Shown: piece after piece, positions 1-10,100 of the stretch
Numbering within the stretch: the stretch's first letter is position 1
Layout: each line of letters begins with the position of its first letter
Source: Spongospora subterranea
Taxonomy: Eukaryota; Endomyxa; Phytomyxea; Plasmodiophorida; Plasmodiophoridae
NCBI GenBank assembly: GCA_900404475.1
Contig: OUQQ01000481.1
Coordinates: 1 to 16,385 of the forward strand
Length of the DNA stretch: 16,385 bases
Reading direction: 5' to 3'
Notes under the pieces: generated by a model
The model's input: only the letters and a program-made list of their open reading frames with translations
What the model was told of the DNA's origin: nothing
Database searches by the model: none
Program-made: the position numbers and the translations under genes

Positions 1-812
1 TGTCCAGGATGGCTACGCAAGCGTCATCAATGGCTCCTGAGGTCAATCTTGACAACATGCGAAGAATGGCTTCACAAGGGTCATCGATTGTGCATCAGGT
101 CAGTTTGGAGGATTTGTCCAAGATGGCTTCGCAATCGTCTTCGGTTGCTCCTGATCTAAAATTGGAGCCTCTTCGAAGGATGGGTGAGCATGCGTCGGCG
201 GTTGCTCATGTAGCCAACACCGAAAATATTCCAATAATGTCTACACAAGCGTCTTCGATGGTTCTTGACAGCGATATGCTGAATATGCAGAGAATGGCTG
301 CGCCATCATTGACTCCTGACGTTTTCTTGCAGAACGGCAAAAGTGTGCTCATCAGTGCAGACGACGTCAATCTGCAGAAATCCGCTTCAGCCTTCCGGCA
401 AACAGTGAATTCATCTTCTGGGACTATTTCATCCGACGTTCAAAATATATTCTCACAGTTTGATGCCCCATCACTGTCATCGAACCATCATCACGTCATT
501 AACAAACTCGTGACTTCAAAAGGTGAGAAGTCATTTACGTAATCGCGAAAAGCTGACCGTACTTTTCCTTTAGACGGTATTGTCGACAACCAGTTGTTGC
601 CTCATGTTTCATTGCCAAACATGTTGGCCAACTCACAGCTGCAGCAAATGCACAGCGGAGTGAATTTTTCGCAAACTCTTCAAAAAGGCGCCGATGCAGC
701 TGGACCTGCATCGAGCGCTCAAGCGGCTTTGGACGCCGTCGCCGGACACGTGTTTGGACACAAATCCTCTACACAGCAAAAGGATGTGGTTAAATCAGAT
801 TATGATTCGTGA
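1..812 (+). CDS. 19-residue-repeat protein, 3' portion (two exons: 1-522 and 574-812)
   Basis: The frame is open at the left edge, so the gene is 5'-truncated and its true start lies outside the window; the ATG at position 9 is simply the first residue of a repeat. Six 19-residue units follow (from 9, 66, 123, 180, 237 and 294), each opening with Met-Ala/Gly/Ser and usually reading like MASQxSSxAPxxxLxxLRR. After them comes a Ser/Asn-rich hydrophilic stretch, then a 51-nt intron (523-573) joins the frame to a second exon containing LPHVSLPNML and an alanine-rich segment, ending in a polar tail at the stop 810-812. No membrane segment or catalytic motif is visible. An AATAAA lies 27 nt after the stop. 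I do not recognise the family. Amphipathic repeats of this kind could form a helical repeat scaffold, but that is inference. The join is supported because both frames agree (phase 1) and the splice signals are good. Confidence 0.75.
9..350 (+). repeat. Six tandem 57-bp coding repeats
   Basis: Units begin at 9, 66, 123, 180, 237 and 294, exactly 57 bp apart, with no indels until the last. Each starts with an A/G-rich codon followed by ATG, and the 5' part (ATGGCTWCRCAA, then TCATC/TCTTC) is the best conserved. The fourth unit is the most diverged and the sixth breaks down after about 50 bp. Bases 3-8 (TCC AGG) match the end of a unit, so the array continues left of the window. Because the period is a multiple of three, repeat number can change without breaking the reading frame. 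Confidence 0.85.
523..573 (+). other. Spliceosomal intron, 51 nt
   Basis: The donor is AAAAG/GTGAGA and the acceptor is a pyrimidine stretch ending CCTTTAG. A possible branch point is GCTGAC at 552-557. Removing it joins codon AAA, then G/AC across the junction, to the frame that ends at 812. Without splicing, the upstream frame stops at 542. It is phase 1. It sets the likely intron size for this genome at about 50 nt. Confidence 0.8.
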
Positions 813-838
813 ATGAACATGTATGCTTATGTTTATAA

Positions 839-844
839 AATAAA
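839..844 (+). other. Polyadenylation signal AATAAA
   Basis: A canonical AATAAA lies 27 nt after the stop of the repeat-protein gene, followed by a T/G-rich stretch (TGTATATTCAGTGTTTGC), as expected for a eukaryotic 3' end. Confidence 0.6.
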
Positions 845-2260
845 ACAATGTATATTCAGTGTTTGCTTGCTGTACCAAAATGTGGCTATTAGCGCCGGCG
901 ATTGGACAGGTCTAGAGACAGATGGGTCTGGAAACGAAATGTATTTTCCCATTGGCGGTCCAAGAGCCAGCCAAAATAAACAGAAAAGAACCGTCCGGTT
1001 GGAACAATGGTCACCAAACCCATTGAGGCCATCATGAAACACGAAACAGAACTTGCCATATCAATCAGGTAACACCAGCGATTCGTGTCAAATGGCCAGA
1101 TTCTTGGACAGGATCCAATTTATCCAATTTGGAAAACACAAGCCACAATATCGACGCTGCAGATTAAGCATTCATTGACGAAGCAAGCTTGAGGGACGTG
1201 ATTTTCAGTTCACCGTCAAGATACAGAACAGCCGTGACTAAATGGTTCTTGGTCTGGGTTCTAGCGTGTAAGTCCAATAGGACAAGCCTCACCAATAAGA
1301 GCGACAACTTTTGGATCTGTCTGCACAAATGAAATCATCAAAGTGGGATTGAAGTAGGATCTTTGACCCTTCCTCAAATGTCACGAGAAAGTGTATTTCA
1401 AGCTGCATTCAATGAGCAAGAAGAGTGTCGAATCGCCTAGGTAATTTACCTGACCAATTCCCTTGTGATACTATAGTTTTGCATCAAAGCGAAGAGGACG
1501 CACAGAATGATGACAATTTAAAAAAAATTATTTTTAATGAAACAGTGATTCTGTGCTTTTCGTCTGGATTGCATCAAATGAAATCCGGACAGCGTCGACA
1601 ACTTCTTTAGCCTCCAAGACCATCATCAACACGAATCAAGTTGCGCGTTGAAAGGTTTGAAACAAGGGACGAGGGACGCACAGATTATGCAAATCTTCCA
1701 TGGTACCTCATTTTCGAACATCAAGCGTAGGTGCTTGAGACTTGTATTTCCGATTGGACTCCGGCTTGATTTGATGGATTCATCTGAAGAGTTGAGAGTA
1801 AGATTTCACATCACATGGGTTCTAGAGAAGTCGCTCAGCATCGTGTTCCTCCTACGTTCAAATCAACGCTTTGATGACGTCTACTCAATTAACAGGTGAC
1901 AATTGGACAACATAGAAGAAACGATTGTTTGAATCAATGGCGGAAGTATCTGACCTGGCTAGCATGCATCTATGGGCAGGATCTGCTTTGGAACTCAACT
2001 CCTTACATTTCCAGGTTCATCAATTGAACGATATGGGAGTCGCATTGCATTTCTGTTATCACTTGGGCAAACGTTTCGTACAGACTTGGCACACATTCAA
2101 CAATGAGTGCTGAAACGGGACTTAAATCACGTTTTATATCAATTCACCATAACTGTAAAGAGACGAAGTATTGACCAATAACATACCGGCGCCACCAGCA
2201 AAATTTTTTTGATTCCGGGCACAAGTGCTCCCGCCCTTTCAGTTGCTCCCGAGGTAATAT
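845..2260. other. Gene-poor stretch, nothing supported
   Basis: About 1.4 kb with only short open frames (at most 83 codons at 1648-1899), none with a recognisable domain, repeat or splice-consistent continuation. A frame at about 1070-1330 reads open apart from one stop and contains a hydrophobic TKWFLVWVLA stretch, which could be a gene relic, but I found no second copy to support it. Confidence 0.5.
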
Positions 2261-3124
2261 ATGAGTGATATCGGAACGATCGGGAAACTCCAACAGAAAG
2301 AAAGCTACAGTACAATCTGCCCGGTCACATCAGCTACAGTGATCACAAACCAACGTAGAGTAAGGAATGTCATTCTGATCGTTGAGTGTACGAGGCGCAG
2401 TAGCATTTCGACATGGACAGGGAGATGCCTGCCTACTTTCTCTCGGTCGTCAATCGCATCCGAGTGTCAGCTAAAGATGATGCTAAGCCGTTCTTGGATT
2501 GGAGTATATCACTACCAGAGTTGCTTGAAATTTGATCATGTTTTGTCAGGCATCACGGACGTCGTTCTTGGCCTTTCAAGCATTTAGAGTTCTGGATCAC
2601 AAGCTTTTGTGCTCCTTTGCTACCGATCTCGATTGTGTCAGCACTGCCGATGTTTGTTCTTCCGCGCATCCTGCAATGCTTGAGCAGCAGGAATCTTATT
2701 GGAAATACGTTATTGGCAACACATATTTTAGTTTGCGCATCTATGACAAACTTGATAGACGAGTCTCCATACAAAGCCCGGGAATTAACGTTCTTATAAA
2801 GTAAGTACTGTATTCAAATGATCGGTTTCTAGAGCCACTCTCGGCATCATCGTTGGACACGAGAAAACTTCAGAAATATCGATTGTCAAGAGTTGTAGCG
2901 AGAGGGAAATCAGCCGGCCAGTCGACCCTTTGATCTCACGTTTCCGGCAAGTCACCGCAAAAACCGCGTTGGTTTGGCTGTGTGGACGTGTTTTCCCGCA
3001 GATCCCTGTTGTGACGTGTCACCGTGCGAGGTCAAATACGGAGTCGCGTCCTGTACTGTACTCTGTGCACGACCATTTAGGGTTGGGCGGGCGGGGTCTC
3101 TATCAATACCAAAACAGACTTTGA
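2261..3124 (+). CDS. Candidate three-exon hypothetical gene
   Basis: Three open stretches join in frame across plausible short introns: 2261-2503, 2550-2800 and 2833-3124, giving 261 residues. The first candidate intron (46 nt) has donor GGA/GTATAT and acceptor TTTTGTCAG. The second has an ideal donor GTAAGTACTG and acceptor GGTTTCTAG but is only 32 nt long, which is very short. Splicing is needed because exon 2 meets TAA just after its donor. The product is basic, cysteine-containing and has no domain I recognise; a moderately hydrophobic patch sits near the middle. No upstream promoter motif or downstream AATAAA was found. Frame agreement at two junctions and a 97-codon open third exon are the only support. 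It may be a chance assembly. Confidence 0.22.
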
Positions 3125-3528
3125 CGGAACTTCGAGACCAGGCGGCTTCAATCATAACTTCATGATTGTCTCGAGATGTTTTTGTCGCCGATTCGACCGC
3201 CGTTAAATTGCCACTATTGGAAAATGCCCATTACACAAAAACAGTCCAATCAATAAAGAATTTGATAGGATGAGGAGAACCGCGCTCACGTTGTTCACAC
3301 ATTGCGAATGGACATTCGCGCGTCTTGACTTCCGTCATCTTTGATACTGCAAACCCAATGTTTGAGCGATTAGAGAATCTTGGCAATGAACGCTGAAAGT
3401 AGCCGTTCACCGAGACTGAGGTCGAATGGCACATAGCGCAGAACGGGACGAGGGGTGAAATAAACTCCGGTTTAGGGTTCCCGGACTGATCCCAGACTTC
3501 TCCATTCTCCTCTCGTCCGTTAATTCTA

Positions 3529-4356
3529 ATGGGTCCAGATCCAGTAATCAATGGCCAATCCCCTGATCCTATTCCCCTTCATCATCCGACCCCGGTTGAT
3601 ATAATGACCCAACCTCAGCCTGTGAACCCCCCTAGAACTGTCAACAAGTCAATATGGGTCAAATGTGCCATATTCATTGGTATCGCCATCGCTATCGCCA
3701 TAACTATTACTGGGGCGATCTTGGGCTCCGGACTGTCCAAGCGCCAGAAACTCTCCAGAGATGTGGCAGATTTTGAGAGTAAGTTTATCGAGTATTCCGT
3801 CATTCGTCCAACATTGGAGCAATGTGTGGAGTTTCGCGCCAAGTTCGGCCCGTTCTATGAACAATATCACGGAAATGGCAAATCTGGTTTTCCCGAGTCC
3901 ATGAACGACTTAAACGACGCAATGACCCGTTATCACTCATCGATTACAGTGATATATGAGATGTACGTTCAACTTGCTCAAGATTTTCCCAAACTGGTCC
4001 AATCATGCACCAAAGCTCAGCAATTCGATTTCTTTTCTCGATTGCTCGAAGCGGAGGAGTTGAAGCGACATATTTTACATCTACCACAGCAGTATAATGA
4101 CACAATTCGGAAGTTTCAGAGCGACTGGACCCGATATGAAACAAGGAACAGTCGCCGATTCCAACAAATGCAAAAAGAGATGAACATATTTGAACGTACC
4201 TGTTTATCGGAATCGCGTGAGTTCATAATTTATCTCAAGAACGAATGGGATCAGTATTTTATGGGACCTGGCGCCTTTCTACATCCTACTTATCTTTTGC
4301 AGCAAATTGTCCGACTTGAAAAGTGGTTTCTGGACAACCTTGAAGGACCCCGATAA
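3529..4356 (+). CDS. Single-pass membrane protein, lineage-specific family, copy 1
   Basis: An intact 275-residue protein from a single exon. Residues 1-45 are proline-rich and polar (contains DPVINGQ and QPQPVNPP). Residues 46-66 form one strongly hydrophobic membrane segment dominated by Ile/Ala, preceded by a basic K-S-I-W-V-K boundary. Residues 70-275 are a charged, aromatic-rich, mostly helical domain with no cysteine-rich module. The basic N-terminal flank suggests N-terminus inside and a large C-terminal domain outside or lumenal, although basic residues also follow the segment. There is no cleavable signal peptide. A paralogue of nearly equal length lies at 11754-12593, and a decayed copy lies just downstream. 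Shared features are the NGQ motif, W-V-K before the membrane segment, and a C-terminal NEWD ... KWFLDNL pattern. I recognise no named family and assign no function. The start is supported by alignment with the paralogue's start. Confidence 0.8.
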   Translation: MGPDPVINGQSPDPIPLHHPTPVDIMTQPQPVNPPRTVNKSIWVKCAIFIGIAIAIAITITGAILGSGLSKRQKLSRDVADFESKFIEYSVIRPTLEQCVEFRAKFGPFYEQYHGNGKSGFPESMNDLNDAMTRYHSSITVIYEMYVQLAQDFPKLVQSCTKAQQFDFFSRLLEAEELKRHILHLPQQYNDTIRKFQSDWTRYETRNSRRFQQMQKEMNIFERTCLSESREFIIYLKNEWDQYFMGPGAFLHPTYLLQQIVRLEKWFLDNLEGPR

Positions 4357-4392
4357 ACACACATTTCACATGTACTCTGTTGTTGTGTTTGG

Positions 4393-4850
4393 TGATGGTC
4401 ATGCTATTGGATCAGTTTCATTGCTGTAATATTCCGTTTGAGACGGCACTGGTGAGCAATATTTACTGGGCGATCGTGGGACATACGATAGAGATACTGT
4501 TCAACACTCTGATTGTCGGCGATCAACTGGGACATTACTGTGACCACGACGTTCAGGGGGGAACGGGAAATATCACAATCGAAAACGAGCGATCGTCAGA
4601 ATTGGAATATAATTTTCGGGTGGCGATCTTAGACAGCATTGGTATAACCGTCGTTAAATGGAAGCAATACAGTCATTGCTGAACAATGAGGAAACAAATG
4701 GCCGATGACGAAGAATTGACGATCGCCCACAGGACTGGCTTTACCAATCGCGCCGGTTTTCGGACGAGAATCCTTGGGTTGTATTGTCGGCCCCTTTCGC
4801 TTCATCGACCGCAGAAAATCGATGATCTCGGTCATTCTGACGTTGTTCGT
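4393..4850 (+). repeat. 3' flank of duplication unit 1
   Basis: Non-coding flank between the intact gene and its pseudogene copy. It matches 5657-6092. A 100-codon frame at 4380-4682 lies here; the matching frame in unit 2 is also open for about 50 codons around W-A-x-x-G-H, but the differences show no bias to third codon positions, so I do not call a gene. Confidence 0.6.
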
Positions 4851-4972
4851 GTCTGATCCGCTTCGTGGCACATCATCATTGTGCATCAGAGACACTGGAC
4901 GTCTCAGTGAATAGCGCCAGGGGCTGCCTGTACCAAACCGAATTTTCAGCGGTTCCAGGGTTGGCCCAATTG

Positions 4973-6092
4973 TCCATTTTTCCTCTCGTCCATTATCAAA
5001 CAGTGTCATACGGGCCAGAGTCATTGCTATCGCCATCGTTATCGTCATTGAAGCGGCCTTGGCCTCAGGATTATTCAAACGATAGAGCTTCTCCCCAGTT
5101 GTAGCAGATTTGTAAAAGCAAATTTGTTGAGTATTCCGTAATTCGTCCGACAAAAGAGCAATTTGTGGATTTTCGCGACAACTTGCTCGAGTTCAAGAAA
5201 CATTTCTGAGACAGTGAATTCTGGTGCTTCCGAGGGCATGGATGGTCTGAAGGACGCGATCGCCAATTGTTATCACAGATAAATCAACGAGTTTTATGAG
5301 GTCCGGGTCCAATTTCACTCAAGATATACCCAAATTGGGCCAATCATGTACCAACTCCCAGCTAATCGACTATCATTTGCGATTGACAACCGCAAAAGAT
5401 TTGGAACAGTTTAGTTGACACTTCCCACAGCATCACCATTTCCCAATTCAAGAGGTTTTTGAGGGCGCCTCGACTACTTGTATCACGAAGAACAAAAGAT
5501 GCCAACGAACCATGGAATTATGTGATATTTTGATATTGGTATCGCCAATGAGGATCTCACCCTGTCAAGCGAATATGGGATCAGATTTCGACGTACGAAC
5601 AACAATGCGATCCTGTGAACATATTGATAAACACACTCGTGACGAACTGTTTAGTGGAGATGGGGAGTGGATCCGATTGACTGAAGGATTATTCGATTTG
5701 AGACGGGAATGATAATAACAGATAATCCCTGGGCGATGGCTGGACATTCAGAGGATATACTGTTCCCCAATCTTATTGGCATCGATCACCTTGGACTATC
5801 ACAAATCCAAAACACCTTTTCGGAAAAGTGCAAGGGATTTTCTCCGGAGATCATTTAGATCGCTAAAAAGCTGTAAAACAACATTCGTTGTCGTCAGTCA
5901 ATTGATGAGGAAGTCGATGGCCGTTGGAGGTGAACGGACGATCGGCAACAGATAATGGCTATAGCAATGGGACAGGTTTTTTCTTGTAAGATTCCTGGGA
6001 TCGCCAGCCGACCATCGCTCATCTCATTTCACGTTCTCAACGACCTCCTCCGGACACAATCAAACGGTCTTGATACCTTTGACGTTGTTCGT
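4973..6092 (+). repeat. Tandem duplication unit 2 (pseudogene plus 3' flank)
   Basis: Counterpart of 3506-4850. It starts at the CCTCTCGTCC motif and ends at GACGTTGTTCGT (6081-6092). It is about 225 bp shorter than unit 1 because of deletions, mainly at the 5' end of the coding region. The spacer between the two units (4851-4972) holds nothing I can identify. Confidence 0.65.
4975..5630 (+). pseudogene. Decayed copy of the membrane-protein gene
   Basis: Clear nucleotide homology to 3529-4356. The membrane-segment codons (ATCGCCATCG and following), the GAGTATTCCGT-ATTCGTCC stretch, AACGACGCAATG/AAGGACGCGATC, CAAGAT...CCCAAA and GGCCAATCATG correspond in order, and a TAA at 5628-5630 matches the functional stop, followed by the shared ACACAC. 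About 100 bases encoding the proline-rich N-terminus are missing, several in-frame stops occur (for example just after the membrane segment), and multiple indels break the frame. No single frame could give the family protein. The long minus-strand frame across it (4629-5153) is antisense noise. It is the second unit of a tandem duplication. Confidence 0.75.
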
Positions 6093-7865
6093 ACGTCTTG
6101 TCATGTCCTGAACAGCTCAACTTTTACAATCATTCGCTGATCAGAGAATAGGGAACTAAAAAATAACTATAATTCCTTAAGTTTATGAGGTTCTCACTGT
6201 TCTCTATGAGGATAACAATCTTGATGAGGAATATGATGGGTTTTCTTTGGTCTCGTTGCGCAAACAGAGAATTTGCTTGAGCGAAAGCGCCGAAACCATC
6301 GTAGAATCCAACTATCGTTGGTTTTTGTTTTTGACCGTCCGTGCCAGGAGCGTTTGCTTTGTTTATTTGAAAGACTCAGTAAATGTTGCATTTAGAGTGT
6401 CTAGTGACGGTCTTGTTGAACGGGTCGCTGGGTGATCCGGAAATCCATTGAATTCACGTTAAATCGACTTCCCGTTGTAGAAACAGCTCCACAATACCAT
6501 TCCTGCTCTTCACATCACCACAGATGGTCGTGATGGAGAGTGTGTCGCCATGTGTGATTCCCAATTTGACAACATTGCCAGATGATTGAGAATCTGATAA
6601 ACTGATCTGATCGAAAAGGTACTTCGGTCAAGTAATGAAACTAACACAAGTTTCAGCAGTTCCACAAAAGTTTGTTTCAGCGTTCGCCTTAAAAAAATGA
6701 TTCATTGGCGAAATTATGGGCAGAACTTGCTGACCCTTTGACTTTCATCGGTGATTACTTTGGGTCCTGATTCTCCTGACAGACTGTAGTTCATTGATGA
6801 CGAACTGGCGAGATGACGTATCCAACAATCACGTGTAACTCGGTTTGAACTGGGTCAATCAGTCCAGAACAATATTTCCCATCTGGAATGCGCCATCCCA
6901 TCAAAAGCATCAGAAAATTCGCAGCCGTGATGCTGGTCTGATCATATGACATTCATCCAATGATGGTGTTGAGAAGTGCAGAGATACGACGAGCGTCAGT
7001 TCGGGGTCATCACATCAAAAACAAATGAAGTGATTCAATCTGGCATCTCTTCATCCCTCAGAAAACAAAAAACGTCATGTCCCCAAGATGATGACGACCC
7101 GTTGTTGTGGTGAACCACGCTCCTGATAGTTGATTCTAGATACATTTGATGAAAAAAGCAAAAATCCTGAATGGCGAGAACTCCTCACTGAATATAACTA
7201 GGATTTTGTTCCTGCAGATACGTTTTTCATCGATGTCCAGGTTCCTTCATTCCGAGGTTTTGCACGTGATGTAGGATCATAACCGGATATCCCCTTGAGA
7301 AAGACAAAAGGCTATCTGGACCCATTTATTGAGGACGTTGATTGGAGACAATTCATATTTTGATGACATGTTGAATAAAGTAGAATTGGTGTCAGAGTCA
7401 GAGTTCCTCATTATATCCCTTTCTGGCTGTTGCTCATGCGATGGCAGGTTAATCCTAAATGCGACATGAAAATCTTGGGACCGATGATATACGTGTTGAC
7501 TCCAAGGACAGGACAACAACGACAAGAAACAACCTCAAACAAAGGCCGATGTCCTAATAACCTGTCGCAGCGGTTATCGTCGAGAAATGACAATAATCAG
7601 ATAATGGGGCAAGATCTCCTTGTTTCAAGGGAGTGATGATGATGTTGTCCAAACCACCTTGACCCCATTCCTGCCGTTCATCTTCCTGCCTGGTAATTCC
7701 CTATGTTGGCTAATGGTGTCCCCTTCTTTCCCCTTCTCAAGTTCACATCTCATGTTGCCAAACTCTAGAACCCTCCCAATGAATTCACCAGTTTTTGCCG
7801 GTAATCGAACATTCAACAAATCTCAATGATCGATGATGGTCCGAGATCTTGCTTCTGCACCTCAT
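6093..7865. other. Gene-poor stretch, nothing supported
   Basis: About 1.8 kb with no frame longer than 82 codons on either strand, no recognisable protein motif, no long repeat and no convincing splice-linked exons. Overlapping short frames at 7277-7636 on both strands have unremarkable composition. It may be decayed sequence too diverged to recognise by eye. Confidence 0.5.
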
Positions 7866-9330
7866 TATCAAACTCTGTCCAATTCGCTTCAGAATCGCAT
7901 TTACCAACACCAACACCGCATTCAATCGTCCCCTTTTGAAAACCGCATCCTCATTTCAATGTTTGGTCAACTTTCTATACCTCAGTTCCCCTGTATTCCT
8001 CAAAAAGTTCCCCCTTTCGTCAGGTCGCGACAGCAATTCACCAGTGAATCATATCATTTTGTCAAATTCCGGTATCAACGATGGGCCCAGATGGTCTTGA
8101 CAGCGGGGCAATAATCAGGCCGATAGTGGTCGCTTGTTCGAAGACGCTCAATTCTGTTCGTAATCCCAAGCATTATTCTATGCCTTTGTTTAAGGATTGT
8201 CACCGTCCGTTGCGTCTTCGACAATTGTGAAACTATATGATGGTTGTGGTAAACGGAATGCGGGTTTTCATTGGAAAACAATCACTTGGGAATTGCGATC
8301 GAAAGGATGAAAAGTTGCAGATTCGGAGACCAAGCGAACTTTTCCAATACTGGTGATCAAAATCAACGTGTTTGGTGACTGGATCCGCCGACGACTTTAT
8401 CTCGGACAGTGGACCCGATACCCAGAGGTGTTTACTGGTTCGGGCGTTGTATCATCTGTACTCCAATCATATCGAAACATTTACTGTTATGTTGATCCAT
8501 GAGGCAAACTCTATGAAGACGTTAATACGGCCCTGAAATTTTGTAAAGGAATGTGGCTGCCACTTCTGATAACATTATCGATCTTCTACAGAAACAGCTG
8601 TGAAAGGAAAAAATGTGAGACACCAAGAGGAAGCGTTGAATATGGAGAATGTTGTGAGATGAGAGACCGGCAATACCCTGATCAAATCAACAGCTGATCA
8701 TCTTTCGATATCCCACGACGGGAATCAATCTGAAGACCGCCGAACCGAATCGGAGGTGAAGGTGAATTTACGACCTCCCCAAGGAAGATCGATCTTTCCT
8801 TGACTTTGAACAGACACAGCTTCGGCTGCAAACGAGATGACGCTGAACGGCGTTGCTCGCTGGACCGTCGCTGGTCGTTTTGAGTAAGAGCGGTTGTTTA
8901 ACGAAGCGTCGTGAAGCATATGAATGCGAATCGCCAGTTGATATCGTACGATTGCAGGACGAAGAAGAAGGAAGAGTGGACGTCAATTTCACAAAATGGG
9001 GGTGTTGGCGTTGACCTGCTGTGATCTGTTGGTGGGAAGGAGAATGGACTGAACAACTCGCTCTTCTTCGCTAGAACTGTTGGTGGGAAGGAGAATGGAC
9101 TGAACAACTCGCTCTTCTTCGCTGGAATCTGGTCGCGATCGCTTTCTATGATTTACGAATGACGAAGTGAATTTGATGCAATTTACGGTGCGACAATTGA
9201 CTGCAATATTCCCCGGTTGACCGCAACGATGACATCACGACACGATCGAGTGAGGTGGGGCGATACCAGATGTGATTCCATTCCGCTATGCCTTGTTCGT
9301 CCGAGCGCTCAGTGATCCGATAGGATGAAG
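7866..9330 (-). mobile_element. Retroelement remnant A (gag/protease region)
   Basis: A diverged copy of 12904-14520, co-linear along about 1.5 kb: for example the shared TATCAAACTCTGTCC at the low end, the shared CGGGGCAATAATCAG, CCCACGACGGGAAT and GAGATGACGCTGAAC, and a nearby GTGTTGGCGTTGACCTGCTGTG. Read on the minus strand, a nucleocapsid-type zinc knuckle (9187-9234) precedes a protease-like segment (8880-8990), the Gag-to-Pol order of Ty3/gypsy-type elements. The knuckle has its three cysteines but Asn where His is expected, a stop precedes it, and the protease active site reads S-T-G-D-S instead of D-T-G-A-S (8927-8941). It is therefore dead. No LTR, reverse transcriptase motif or target duplication was identified. 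It lacks a section of over 100 bp present in copy B (around 13190-13370). Confidence 0.65.
9026..9127 (-). repeat. 51-bp tandem duplication within remnant A
   Basis: Two adjacent 51-bp units (9026-9076 and 9077-9127) differ by one base (CTAGAA versus CTGGAA). On the minus strand the unit is 17 codons in an open frame reading S-S-E-E-E-R-V-V-Q-S and on to P-T-N, in the linker between the zinc knuckle and the protease. Copy B has no such duplication, so it arose after the two copies separated; the near identity makes it recent compared with the rest of the remnant. Confidence 0.85.
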
Positions 9331-9662
9331 GGTTTGTCGATGGGAGCAGACTTGATTGCTTTGAGTCGGCAATCATGGCGTCGTCGATTGTCATATGTTA
9401 TTCCTGCTAATGTAGTTTGCCGTTGCTGGTTCGCATATAACTACCAGTTGATAAGCAAAACTGAACAACTTTTCCAGATATTCGCTTAGGCACTGGACAG
9501 AATACTAAGGAAGAACTAATATTTCCTCAGACTTTCACTGAAATCGCGCGATATCGAAACCGTTATTGAGAACTTTGATTAAATAAAATTCATATTGTTG
9601 CTGACATTTTGATTAGTTTCGGCGGCGATACACAAACGTGGGGATGCTGATATTTGTCGGCG

Positions 9663-10100
9663 TCAAGGAAGAGACAGAAAATGATTGATCCACTGACACA
9701 ACGGCCCCTGTTTCATGAAAGACGCAATAGCATTGTACAACACCTTCTTTGCGGGGTGATATGATCTTGCCAAAAGGATGGTCTCTTCCAGGAAATGCAG
9801 AATCGCCACTGATGCAAGCCGTCTTCGTCTATCAAATGGAAATTGGTCAGTCTGGCAACGTCCTGCGAATATCCCCATTGTTCCAGCACCCAGGGATAGT
9901 GACGACGCCCCCAAAATAAACGCCATAGCAATGTTTCCAGTGGCAACGACACAATGCAGCCAACCTAACTGCTGTTGTTCAATGTGCCCAAATAACCATC
10001 TTAATCTGAAGAGCCTAACAGTTATACAGTATATGGAGTTTGGTAAATCGACACTGCTCAGCGGTTGAACACGATCATTTCCGCTAACAATGAACCACAA
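9663..10100 (-). CDS. Hypothetical hydrophobic protein (possible multi-pass membrane protein)
   Basis: An open minus-strand frame of 145 codons, extending about 12 codons further upstream in frame before a stop, so the true start or a 5' exon is uncertain. It contains a hydrophobic FELIAFLWFIVSG stretch just above the marked start, a second hydrophobic segment (SIYCITVRLF), and a long NIAMAFILGASSLSLGAGTMGIFAG segment, then a basic cluster DRRRR and a weaker hydrophobic stretch. The spacing vaguely recalls four-helix MARVEL-type membrane proteins, but no diagnostic residue supports this. A frame of this length is expected about once by chance in a window this size. No minus-strand AATAAA follows the stop. 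It may be a pseudogene or chance. Confidence 0.25.
   Translation of the reverse strand: MWFIVSGNDRVQPLSSVDLPNSIYCITVRLFRLRWLFGHIEQQQLGWLHCVVATGNIAMAFILGASSLSLGAGTMGIFAGRCQTDQFPFDRRRRLASVAILHFLEETILLARSYHPAKKVLYNAIASFMKQGPLCQWINHFLSLP

Larger units (their letters stand above)
3506..4850 (+). repeat. Tandem duplication unit 1 (gene plus 3' flank)
   Basis: This block matches 4973-6092 in the same order and orientation: a CCTCTCGTCC motif just upstream of the gene, the membrane-protein coding region, and about 450 bp of 3' flank. Flank matches include TTTGAGACGG, CTGGGCGAT followed by GGACATNC, ATACTGTTC, and GACGTTGTTCGT at 4839-4850. Identity looks to be roughly 60-70 percent with many indels, so the duplication is old. 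Confidence 0.7.

Noticed and set aside
813..1042. Overlapping plus and minus open frames after the first gene
   Set aside because: They lie in the 3' untranslated region and beyond; the plus frame starts immediately after the stop and crosses the polyadenylation signal.
3231..3551. 106-codon minus-strand frame before membrane-protein copy 1
   Set aside because: No motif, composition ordinary, and it overlaps the start of the well-supported plus-strand gene.
4629..5153. 174-codon minus-strand open frame, the longest on that strand
   Set aside because: It runs antisense across the pseudogene's membrane-segment region; the intact copy also has open antisense frames there (3615-3870) because of its Ile/Ala codon composition. 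No domain seen.
7833..8114. Plus-strand 93-codon frame, with a similar-looking frame at 12797-13117
   Set aside because: The similarity comes from the duplicated retroelement remnant, whose recognisable motifs are on the minus strand.
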